A DNA stretch of 64,000 bases, taken from positions 34,735,001-34,799,000 of the forward strand of contig NC_091671.1 in the NCBI RefSeq assembly GCF_042453785.1, given 5' to 3'. Shown here piece by piece: positions 55,206 through 64,000 of the stretch. Within the stretch, counting starts at the first letter, position 1. Each line of letters opens with the position of its first letter. A model generated the notes under the pieces. That model was not told the DNA's origin. It searched no databases and saw only the letters and a program-made list of their open reading frames with translations. The DNA is from Malus domestica (taxonomy: Eukaryota > Streptophyta > Magnoliopsida > Rosales > Rosaceae). A program made the position numbers and the translations under genes.

Positions 55206-56629
55206 TCTAGTTATTTTTGTCAAACGCCGCCAAAAACGATTTTTAGGCATGTAAACAGTGTCCAACATGTTGACAAATCAAAAGTTAGACCAATTAAGGC
55301 AATTATTCACTCTAGTTTTCTGTTGAACATGATTGAACAAAAAATAATGAATTAAAATGTGCAACATGGCTTTCACCATGAATGAAGGTTTTGACAATAA
55401 GATGCTGAAAACGACTACATATTATGGATAATACGACCAACTGCAATATGCTTTTACTAGGATTAATTAGGACGCCTTATCTCAGATATTTTCCATACCA
55501 ATCGGAACCTAGCTTTCTGACGTTCATATATTTTCCCATCTTGTTAAAGGGTCATCTTCCTTAGCTGTCTTTTTGTCTGCAAATATAAGCTTTTAGCTTT
55601 TCTTTTGTTTGTGATAGCCATCCATATTATCTTTGTCACCATGTCAAGTATTTTCTTCATTATATTTTTGAAAACTTCGACGGAGTGATAAGTCTTCAAT
55701 CTTCAAATTAAAAGTAGGAAAAGCTGCCATAATATGACATTTTCACAAGGGTAGTGTTTTTCACACCTATTTTTATCTCCCACACCCCTTTGATAATTTT
55801 GTCAATTGATCTTCTTTAATTCATTATATCCGACGACAGGAGATTGAGAAAATGTGTGTAAAAGGTAAAAATATGAATGTAGATAGCACTACCCTTTAAC
55901 AAAGCAGAGCGTGTAACTATTGCACTCTTCTTTTCACCTTATGCACACCGCTCTTTAATTTTATCCATTGATTCACCTCTAGTAATTCAATCTAATAGTA
56001 GATCAAACATAATAGAATGCAAAAGAAAAACAAAAATTGCAAAATTCACTCCGTATACAAATCATCAATAAAAAGTATAATTTTGTCCAAAAGACTACTA
56101 AACATGTCATTTAACACTACTATCTATTGATAAGCACGTCCACTTGCAAATTAGAGATCTCTAATCCAATTTCCATGTATAACAAGTTCGATACTAATTT
56201 ATTTTGACTGTCTATTATGTGACCTCCAACCTTTCTTGTAAATATCTCGCTGTAAAACAAAAAAAAAAGTTAAAAAAAAAAAAAGTAGAGACAATGAAAG
56301 GCACTAATTAAGGGACACTAAAAACATGTTATATTTCCTGTTCATTGCCCCACAAGTCGAAAAGTTGCATTTTGATTGAAGATTTGTAAAAGATTCTGTC
56401 TGCATACAGTCAAATTCGGAAAGTGTCGACCACGTTTGCCAAGACCCTTGTTCTAGCATTATATGAAATCCTCAACGACAACAATGTTCAAAGAGTATCA
56501 ACATGGAAAGGGTACAAGAAACTTGAAGCACACTTGAATGCCGTAGGTGTTTATCAATACAACATATCTAATACATCTTTCAAGAGTTAAGAGAGAAAGG
56601 TAAATTACATGACAGAGAGAAATACGCAT
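55206..56629. other. intergenic between SPL and PP2C, no gene seen
   Basis: AT-rich, with poly-A runs near 56262. The last 50 or so bases before 56630 are probably PP2C 3' UTR. Confidence 0.5.
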
Positions 56630-58657
56630 TCACCGAAATCTTACGACTATACAGGAAATATCATCGGAGCTCCTCCTCTTGACGGCCTCTTCAGTAAGGT
56701 GCTTTGCTGCTGCCCGCGCATCCTTTATTTGTATGATAGAATCCACAACTTCTTGGTTCGTCATCACCTGACATCAAATTGTATAAACAAATTTCAAGTC
56801 CAATTCTTTGCCATTTAATTACAATGGCAGTAAGTAGCTGTAGTTGCATAATTTCAAATAAACAACCTTCCATAGTCCGTCGCTTGCCAAGACAACGAAC
56901 TCGGTGGTATCATCTATTAAATCCACCATCACATAAGGTTCAGAACTGAGATGTTTCTTCAAGCTCTTGTCACCAAATGCTCTTGCTACCGCCAACTGCC
57001 CATCAACCCGTGGGACGTCCCCTGAATTCATCAGAATCATAAATTTAACACTACTATAAAAAAAGATTGATGTGATGAGAGTGACGAGAACTGGAGAAGT
57101 ATAAATTGATAAGGCTTTATGATCAATCTCAACAATGGAAACTATGCTTCAAGCACCTAAGGTCACAGCTCATAAATCACAAAGCAACAAATCCCGTCAA
57201 ACTCAAACAATTTAAATGGTATTCAAAAACAGAATATATTTTTCGTGTGGTTTCTAAACACATTAGTTTGTATTATCAGAAATCTTCTCACCTGGAAAGT
57301 TTGACACGAAACCACCTCTGTTCTCGATATCTTCTCTTTCTGTGCTAGGCTCGTGATCAACAGATAATTGTTTAGCTACACCATTCTTGCAGACAATAGC
57401 TCGAGAATCCCCAACATTGGCTACCACCAGCTTCTGGCAGTCAATTAAAATGGCCGTCACCGCTGTTGAACCCCCCTTGCCCAAATCAACTGCCTTCTCC
57501 AGAATGTTAGCATCTGTTACACGATAGGCTCTTTCGACTGCCTTCTTGGGTTCTGTCCAGAAATCAGGCTGAGGAGAGGAGAAAACAAGGACCAAAAGTA
57601 TAAAGACGTTGAAATTTGATATGTAACATCGTTTAAGTGCATGAGCTTCTATCAAACAACAACAACAAAATCAAAGCACATAAAAAACCTAACATAATAC
57701 CAAACAGCTACGTAATACATTACCTCTTTCAAGATATTCTTAAAGAGATTAGACTGCAAGTACTCAGGAATTTCATGGCTCAAATGGCCATCAAATATTG
57801 CAAATAGTCCAAGCTCGTGGTCATCGATGTTCTTAAATTGCGCAACAACATAGTCTTCCATAGGATGATGCGCTTTTCCCTTTACCAAATGGAATCCATG
57901 TGTTATATGATGCGACATCTTGCTCTTTCCCTTTCCAGAGTCAGGGTCTGATGAACCTAAAACTTTCTCCTGCAACAAAACAAGAAAACTCCCATTTAGG
58001 TTCTCCACCGGAAAGATTAAACAAACGATATCAGGGTATTCATTTCTAACATGCAACCAGCAACACTATGCTGAAAAGAAATCTCCTTAAATAATCATCT
58101 CACCCATAAAGCATCAAAAGATTATCTAAATTAGCTTAACTAGTCCAACAGGGAGAGAAAATTCTCCTATTTGTTCATCGATTTTTTATTTCACTAAAAG
58201 CTTCTGCTACATTTTAATCTTCCCACCCATAAACCCCAACTAGTAAAAGGAAAAAAGGAAGAAGGGTTAAACAAAAAAGAAAAAAAGAAAAGGGTTTTCC
58301 TCTTCCACCATCCATAAACCCTGAGGGGTATCAAGGAGGAACAGTAGAGTTACAGATCTAAAATTGCAATTCTGAATAAATAACACAAACAATTACAATT
58401 TAGAGACATGGGTTTTTGCTATTAACACACATAACACAAGGATCTGCAACAATTTCTCTATATGGTGTGGATGGAAATTAAATTTGCAGATCAGGAAGAT
58501 ATAAAGAACAAGCCAAAAAAGTCAACTGATGAACAGAGGAGTGAGGCAATTGAAAAACGGATTGAAACACATTAAAGCAGATACATGAAGGAGTAGAGAT
58601 ACTGTTAAATGTAGCAAAAAATACCTTCATCTTAAGGAGGATTTCTCTGCCGGTCAT
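56630..58657 (-). CDS. protein phosphatase 2C, five exons
   Basis: Exons on the minus strand: 58657-58625, 57969-57724, 57568-57292, 57021-56867, 56767-56630, all with GT/AG borders and consistent phase, giving 282 residues, the usual length for this clade (Arabidopsis relatives such as At1g34750 and PIA1). It removes phosphate from Ser/Thr residues using two metal ions. Motifs: HHPMEDY (E49, D50), FDGH (D71), GGSTAVTAIL, VANVGDSRAIV, DHEPSTERE, LAVARAFGD, ASDGLWK (D233) and SDDISCIVVRF (D272, D273). All metal ligands are present. H-L-S-H replaces the H-x-G pattern after DGH, a variant I recall in this clade. The first exon is only 11 codons. Cytosolic or nuclear; no membrane segment. Confidence 0.93.
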
Positions 58658-58990
58658 GGCTGTCCTGATGTGAAGTTTATCTGTTTAAAAAAATAAAATT
58701 TGAAAAATGAAAATTTGGAATTGGAACCACAGTGGCCAAGAAAAAGAGGAAGAGAGACAAAACCCAGAGTCACCGAGACGATGAGAGAGAGAGAGAGAGA
58801 GAGAGAGGGAAGTGAGAAGAATTGAGGATGAGGTGAGGATGAGGATGAAGGATGCGTTGACACGCCCTATGGTCTCTGTTTTCCAGCCTTTCTCTTCCAA
58901 TTCTATGCCGCGTTCCTTGCATTAATCAAAGACGCGTTCGCGCCGCGACTTGTCTTTTTTGTAATTATAATTGTAATCCTTTTTTACTTT
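58658..58990 (-). promoter_or_regulatory. 5' UTR/promoter of PP2C with (GA)n microsatellite
   Basis: 58778-58808 is a (GA)n run of about 14 units; read on the gene strand it is (CT)n, common in plant leaders. No clear TATA box is placed. Confidence 0.5.
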
Positions 58991-59139
58991 TAAAACAAGG
59001 GTATTTCTACTCCAAAGTCCAAACAAAACGGAAAGAATAGCGTTTGAACTCGAAACTCAATAAGTTAAAAAAAAAAAAAAAATTAACCATCGCCAGATCC
59101 ATTAGTGATTCAATTTATTAAAATTTGCATGTTACTTAG
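58991..59139. other. intergenic, AT-rich
   Basis: Poly-A run near 59067; nothing else seen. Confidence 0.5.
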
Positions 59140-59264
59140 TCTTATAGTTTAATAATATCTCTCTTCACTTGTAAGTGAGTGATTTTATATTCAAATCTCG
59201 TAGATGAAATTCAATACCAATTTGTTCTCTAACCAAATATATTTTTGTATTTGAAAAAAAAAAG
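59140..59264 (+). mobile_element. SINE-like element, copy 2
   Basis: It shares TCTCTTCACTTGTAAGTGAG and an ATATTCAAATCTCGTAGATG B-box-like block with copy 3, then CAATACCAATTTG and an A-rich tail. It is shorter than copy 1. Confidence 0.5.
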
Positions 59265-60006
59265 AGATTTTTATCTTATTTAATGCTAAGTTACATTGCA
59301 TGCAATTACTTAGTATAATGTGGCCAAAAAAAAATGTAATAAGGGTAGCATCAGGAGCGTTTAGGCGTTAACTAGTAACTTAATACAATTAACCCTTTGA
59401 TCTAAGTTCACTTCGACAATATCCTTCATAATTTGAGTCGATCACTTTTTAAGTTATCATGAAAGATTGATGTAGCAAAAATTCATTTAAACGGAATGAC
59501 ATTTAGCCCTCTAATGCCGACCTTATAAATCTAAGAACATAATGTCGTCGATAAACAATGAAAAGTTCACAATATGATTAGAGGGCTAACAACTTCCGAG
59601 TTGAGTGAATTTTCACTAAATTTACGAATTATGACATAAAATGAAAATTTTAAATTACGACAACTATTGTAAAGCGGTCTAAACAAATCGTTAGTGGAGT
59701 TGTATCAAAATTTTATTGCATGTTATCAAATGTCTTAATAGAAAGAGTGTTAGATTTCTAATCAGATATTGCACCATCGAAACTCTCTTCTTTTAAATTA
59801 TTGCAATGGTGTAAAATCTTTTCCCCTCTCTTTTACAAATAATAAAAAATAGAAATAAGAACGTAGGTGGGAGCAGGCGAAACAAGCAACAAGGACGCGT
59901 GAGTGGTCGCGTGCATGGATGACACGCGCACGTTAGGATTAAATGGTATTTCACATATTTTATATTGGGTTTTGAGTTTTATAATTGTTGGTCATCATTG
60001 GAAGGT
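59265..60006. other. intergenic, no gene seen
   Basis: AT-rich sequence. A GC-richer patch (59870-59935) with GTGGTCGCGTGCATGGATGA has no recognised function. Confidence 0.5.
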
Positions 60007-60182
60007 TTTTTTATTTATTTTTTTTTTTTTAGTACTTTGATATTTTTACACTAAAGAGATGAAGAGTTCGGTTAAGCCATATAATAGGCAACCTAATTTA
60101 GTATCAAATTTGTCATCTACGAGATTCAAACCTAAAACCTTACATTTCCAAATGAAAAGGAATATCATCGGACTATAATACT
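60007..60182 (-). mobile_element. SINE-like element, copy 3 (inverted)
   Basis: On the minus strand: GATGATATTCCTTTTCATTT, GTTTTAGGTTTGAATCTCGT, then a body and a poly-A tail (poly-T at 60007-60030). The middle block matches copy 1 (TTTTAGGTTTGA) and copy 2 (TCAAATCTCGTAGATGA). Confidence 0.55.
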
Positions 60183-61289
60183 GAGAGAGCATCATTGGAT
60201 TTAATTATACACTATTGACTTCCTTTAATCACACATATGAAGGACAAGCACATGCCAAATATTATTTTAATCTCAGGGATGAAAATGAGGGCCAAGGCTT
60301 GAGGTCCGAATTCTAGTTTGGGCTCAACATCTAGGACTTGAGTTTAAGTCCCCCTTGGCCCATGTTTAAGGTCCGAATGGGCCCAATAGGATAGGGTTCT
60401 CATCCAAAATCAAATCCCGAACTTCAAGTTGGATTTATTTAGTCCAAACTCAGTTTTTTATCTTGTGAAAATTCTATGGTGTTGTTGAGTATTCTATATT
60501 TCGAAATTTTCAGCTTTGGTTAAAAATCTTATAGAATTTAAGTTTTGTGTTACATTGAAACTTGAATTATATAGATTTTGGTAAGTACAGTCACTCGCTC
60601 GTACATGAGTAAAACATTCTTCTTTTTTTTTTTCTTTTCGGTTTTCAGTTTTTTGAACCTACCCCTACATACATTAAGCATATGAATGGTTGGGAGTGAG
60701 TGTCAGCTATGAGCCTTTGAACCTTTGAACCTTTGGTCTTTGAATTCAATTCATATCCCCAACAGGCCCTAGCATTGCACATGGGCTACACTCTAGCCCA
60801 ATGTATTGACACAGAACCTCCCCTAGGCACCCCTACATAAACATCCATCAAATAAAGTCCAAGCCATTGAATTTTGCTTGAAAACATCGCGTCCGAAGTC
60901 CATACTACGGCTCCAATTAGCTAGGCCATCAAGCATATGTATATATGCTTTAGCTTGCACTCCCTCATCTGTTTTGTGCTAAATTGTCTGCTAAGAGAAC
61001 AATTTTTTTCACACAAACATATATATACTTGTATATAGAAGTGGCAAATCAACTCATTGGGTTGTTAAACAATATGCAAACTTTTCGTCCGCCTAAACAA
61101 TCTTATTTAATATTGTATATAGAGGTGGCAAATCAACTTATTGGGTTGTTAAATAAATACCACTAGACTATAATCCAGCTCAACTAATTTTAGATGTGTA
61201 GTTTCTTTCATCCCTACTCTTTGAAAGAAGTTGAGGTTCCATCATAAAAGCAGTTGACAGTATGGAAAGTAACTCAATTACTTATAAGT
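60183..61289. other. intergenic with an 84-bp tandem duplication
   Basis: TATATAGA(A/G)GTGGCAAATCA and TTGGGTTGTTAAA occur at 61033-61070 and again at 61117-61154. No gene seen. Confidence 0.6.
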
Positions 61290-61470
61290 ACATGCAAGTT
61301 CCCTCGTTCCTCCGATGTGGGATTGATACTATTAACACGTCCCCTCACGTGTGGTGAAACTTTTAAGCTTAGCACATGAACGACACAAATTGGAACGTGG
61401 AGCACACGTGGCCGTTGAGCTTCACAAACCGAACAACTTGCTTTGATACCATAAAAGAAGTATATTAATT
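61290..61470 (-). repeat. interspersed repeat with GGTATCA...CACGT, copy 2
   Basis: The minus strand has TTATGGTATCAAAGCAAGTT, CACGTGTGCTCCACGTTCC, CACACGTGAGGGGACGTGTT and CAATCCCACATCGGAGGAAC, paralleling blocks of the copy at 38.1 kb. Confidence 0.6.
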
Positions 61471-63076
61471 AGCAACCTCTTTTAAAATTCTTGATTTTGC
61501 TCTTACCTCTATCTATCATAACTATACTTGTATACATGTTTATGTTTGTGTGTAACTATGCTTGCATGGATAGACATACACACGAACAAGTATTATGTCA
61601 CATTAAAACAAACCAAACCTTCAATTTATGATAATCTTAACTCATTTTTTCACGCTTTCTCGTTACTTCGGCTAACTCAAACTCAGCAAGGAAGACCATG
61701 GACCTACCACACAGCATAATTAGAGTATCATCCAAGGAAGTGTATAACTTAATCGACATTGTTTTGTGTTTGTGTGTTGTGTGAGTGTGGTGGGTGGAAA
61801 GAGGACTGACTAAATCTGGCTGACCTGCGGTCCCCAATAGCATGATCAGCTGAAATGGACCCATGGGGTCTCCACAAGAAACCCTAATAGGAGACCACAG
61901 AATTTTCTAAGAGCCACTTGTCTCCATGTTTTGTGAGTAATCAAAGTGTTTGATCAAATATTATAAAAACTTGCGCTCCCTTTGTGAGAGGAAGGGTACT
62001 TCGTTTCCACAACAGCAAGGAAGCTTCACGCCATTGTGTTGCTGATTCCATCATTGCTTGGTTTTGTAAAAGCTCAGACAACCCAATATGCTTGTTATTA
62101 TGTCTCCTGATCACAACTCTCCCTTTCTGCTTTCAGATGTGGGAGGAGTATTTTTGGGGGGCTGCACCAAATTTTAACAAAAACAAAAACAAAAGCTAGT
62201 GGACAAAAGATTAAAAGGATCCACTGGATTATGAATAAACAAACAAGGGTTTGAGAGTATTTATTACTGTACTTCAAAGATTTTATATGATCTTATGCCA
62301 AAATACAAGATCATCAAAGGATTTCAATCCACACACCTCTTGATTAAATATATAGACAAGTTACTTCTCAGCGTTCCATTTATCATTACATTTTAACTTA
62401 GTTTAAATCTTAATTTGTATGTAAATAATAATGTTACATGTATCACATTTGCTGATCACAAATTATAGATAGTGAAAACCATATGAATTCCACTTGCCAG
62501 TCAATGAATATAATATTAAAAATAATTTAGGTAAACCTATTTTCTCTTTATGCACTCTTCTCTTTATTTTTGTCTCTTGATTCTCTTTTGATTTATTCAA
62601 TCCAACAGTTAAAAAGAAGATATAAGTGAAAAAATATTTATGTGTATTTGATACCTTATGTCAATGTAGTAATTTAGGTTACCATGCTCATATACAAGGA
62701 CATGATAGCCATTTATGAATTGATTTATGCTTGGATTACAATTTATCATGGTTAGACTACCAATGTTTTGGTCACTTGGACTAAATGTGGGGCATTCTAC
62801 AATGTGGGTTTTGTTTGACTAAAAAGTGTTAAGCCTCACAACATTTATGATTTCCTTTGGAGTATCCCACACTATGAGAGTGAGTGTTATGGCAACCCCA
62901 CCCTAGTATTGAATTTAACATTTTGAGTTGGCCAGTAGGATTTCATGATTCACACCACCACAAGTCTATCCATCTCACCCAATAGAGGGTTAAGATCACT
63001 CCATGTGTCTCACCCATATCAAAAGAAATCCCAAATTCCCTCACTTGTTTCCCTACCCCTCCATTAAAAACCCTCT
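61471..63076. other. intergenic, no gene seen
   Basis: AT-rich. Short ORFs only. GTTGTGTGAGTGTGGTGGGTGG near 61778 is a simple GT-rich run. Confidence 0.5.
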
Positions 63077-63084
63077 TATAAATA
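63077..63084 (+). promoter_or_regulatory. TATA box of the Ser-rich protein gene
   Basis: TATAAATA lies 66 bases before the chosen ATG. Transcription would begin at about 63107-63112. Confidence 0.65.
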
Positions 63085-63142
63085 TACATACCTATACCCC
63101 ATGCAAATACACCAGCCTCCCCCTCAAAAAAACCAACCATCC

Positions 63143-63877
63143 ATGGAAAATCGAAGAAAAAATAGCTCCTCCGGCGACACATTCTCCTTCCCTAGCACTC
63201 CAGTCCACGACCAAGACTCCGACTTCGAGTTTGGGTGCATCACCCCGGACTCAGCCTCCAGCACCGATCCCTGCAAAGACTCACCCGCAGACCATTTGTT
63301 CCTCAATGGGAGGCTCTTGCCACATGCCTTCCCATTTCAACCTATTAGCAACGGCTTTATGGTTGTTGATAATAGTTCTCGCAGAACAAGCCGGACAAGC
63401 AGCATTAGCAGCAAGGACTCTCTCATGTCGTCGAGAAGCAATAGCACCAACAGTAGGAGTAGCAGTTGTAGCAGCAGTGCTAGGACAAGCTCAAGTGATA
63501 ACTCTGAGAGGAAGTTGGTGTATCACTCCAAATTATCATCCGATAGACAAAAGGGCAACAAACCTAATAACAATATTTCAAGTCATCAAGTTTATGGGAA
63601 TTCTCAGAGGTGGCAATTCATAACGGCCGTGCCCATGCCAGCTTCTTTAAGCCGTGATAATTCGCGGAAGAAAGTGATAAAAGTGGATCAGCTTGAAAGG
63701 AAAGAGAAATCCGTTAAAGCGAAGAATAAAAGGCAGGTGAAGACGGTGGTGTCCCGGCGGAGATTCTTATTTGGCCGGAGGTTTTTCCGGTGGCTTGTTT
63801 CGACGTGCAAAAAGTGTCACGCAATGGAGCCATCCAAGAAAAGTACTAATGATAATGTAATTTCATCTGGAAATTAG
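63143..63877 (+). CDS. Ser-rich, basic-tailed plant protein, MAKR/BKI1-like N-terminus
   Basis: Single exon, 244 residues from MENRRKNSSSGD. An in-frame ATG at 63101 is rejected because it lies upstream of the start predicted from the TATA box and has poor context, whereas 63143 is CCATCCATGG. Visible parts: FSFPSTPVHDQDSDFEFGCI then TPDSASSTDP; SPADHLFLNGRLLPHAFPF at about residues 47-65, which resembles the 'SPAD.LF..G.LLP' block of membrane-associated kinase regulators; a long Ser/Arg run (about 78-123); a strongly basic C-terminal part with SRRRFLFGRRFFRWLVSTC, suited to membrane or kinase-domain contact. There is no catalytic domain or signal peptide. The family link is from memory, and function is not shown. 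Confidence 0.8.
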   Translation: MENRRKNSSSGDTFSFPSTPVHDQDSDFEFGCITPDSASSTDPCKDSPADHLFLNGRLLPHAFPFQPISNGFMVVDNSSRRTSRTSSISSKDSLMSSRSNSTNSRSSSCSSSARTSSSDNSERKLVYHSKLSSDRQKGNKPNNNISSHQVYGNSQRWQFITAVPMPASLSRDNSRKKVIKVDQLERKEKSVKAKNKRQVKTVVSRRRFLFGRRFFRWLVSTCKKCHAMEPSKKSTNDNVISSGN

Positions 63878-64000
63878 CTAAAGTGAATTGTGAAGTTACA
63901 TTAATTGATGATTTTTATATGTTAATTTACTGAGTTTTGTAATTTTTTTATGATCAATGTGAGGTCAGGATTTTGAAGTTTGTTTATAGATGTGTCAGGT
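63878..64000 (+). other. 3' UTR of the Ser-rich protein gene
   Basis: AT-rich sequence to the window edge; no canonical AATAAA seen. Confidence 0.5.

Noticed and set aside
63003..63623. 206-codon ORF overlapping the Ser-rich gene
   Set aside because: Out-of-frame shadow that begins upstream of the TATA box; the other frame has family motifs.

Overview
The window is nuclear DNA of a dicot plant, most likely apple or a close relative (Malus/Pyrus, Rosaceae). The host genes have plant-type introns and plant-only families (PSKR2-type receptor kinase, SBP-box factor with a miR156 site, clade-typical PP2C). Most of the sequence is nested, decayed retrotransposons, several of which I recall as common in apple intergenic DNA. 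The genus is inference from memory; a plant nuclear origin is plain from the sequence.

Layout. 1-2467: 3' part of a PSKR2-like LRR receptor kinase cut by the window edge. 2468-9330: intergenic DNA with a truncated Copia element, an LTR-like stretch and small repeats. 9331-17699: an RTE-type LINE interrupted by a very long LTR-like element (12570-17073), then a second LINE copy. 18456-19135: a decayed LEA-like gene. 19730-24421: a non-autonomous LTR element with a clean 5-bp target duplication that carries pieces of two unrelated host genes. 24427-30977: AT-rich DNA with LINE and MITE-like remnants. 30983-36700: a complete but inactivated Copia element whose 3' LTR was hit by a Cassandra-type (5S-bearing) insertion. 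37170-37550: a second LEA-like fragment. 40751-49415: a three-level nest, in which a LINE fragment is split by a Gypsy element whose 3' LTR is itself split by a 2.3-kb insertion.

49416-64000 is gene-bearing: an SPL3/4/5-type SBP-box gene (53101-54627, two exons, miR156 site just after the stop), a PP2C gene on the minus strand (56630-58657, five exons), and an intron-less Ser-rich/basic protein gene (63143-63877).

The host genes do not form an operon or obvious pathway; each is a separate transcription unit with its own promoter. I found no functional rRNA or tRNA gene and no CRISPR array. The tandem repeats are plant LTR minisatellites and the isolated tRNA-like strings are retrotransposon primer-binding sites. 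The most unusual structures are the gene-capturing LTR element with its promoter-like repeat array, the LTR whose two flanks are overlapping pieces of the same LINE, and a possible HDV-like ribozyme fold at the LINE 5' end.
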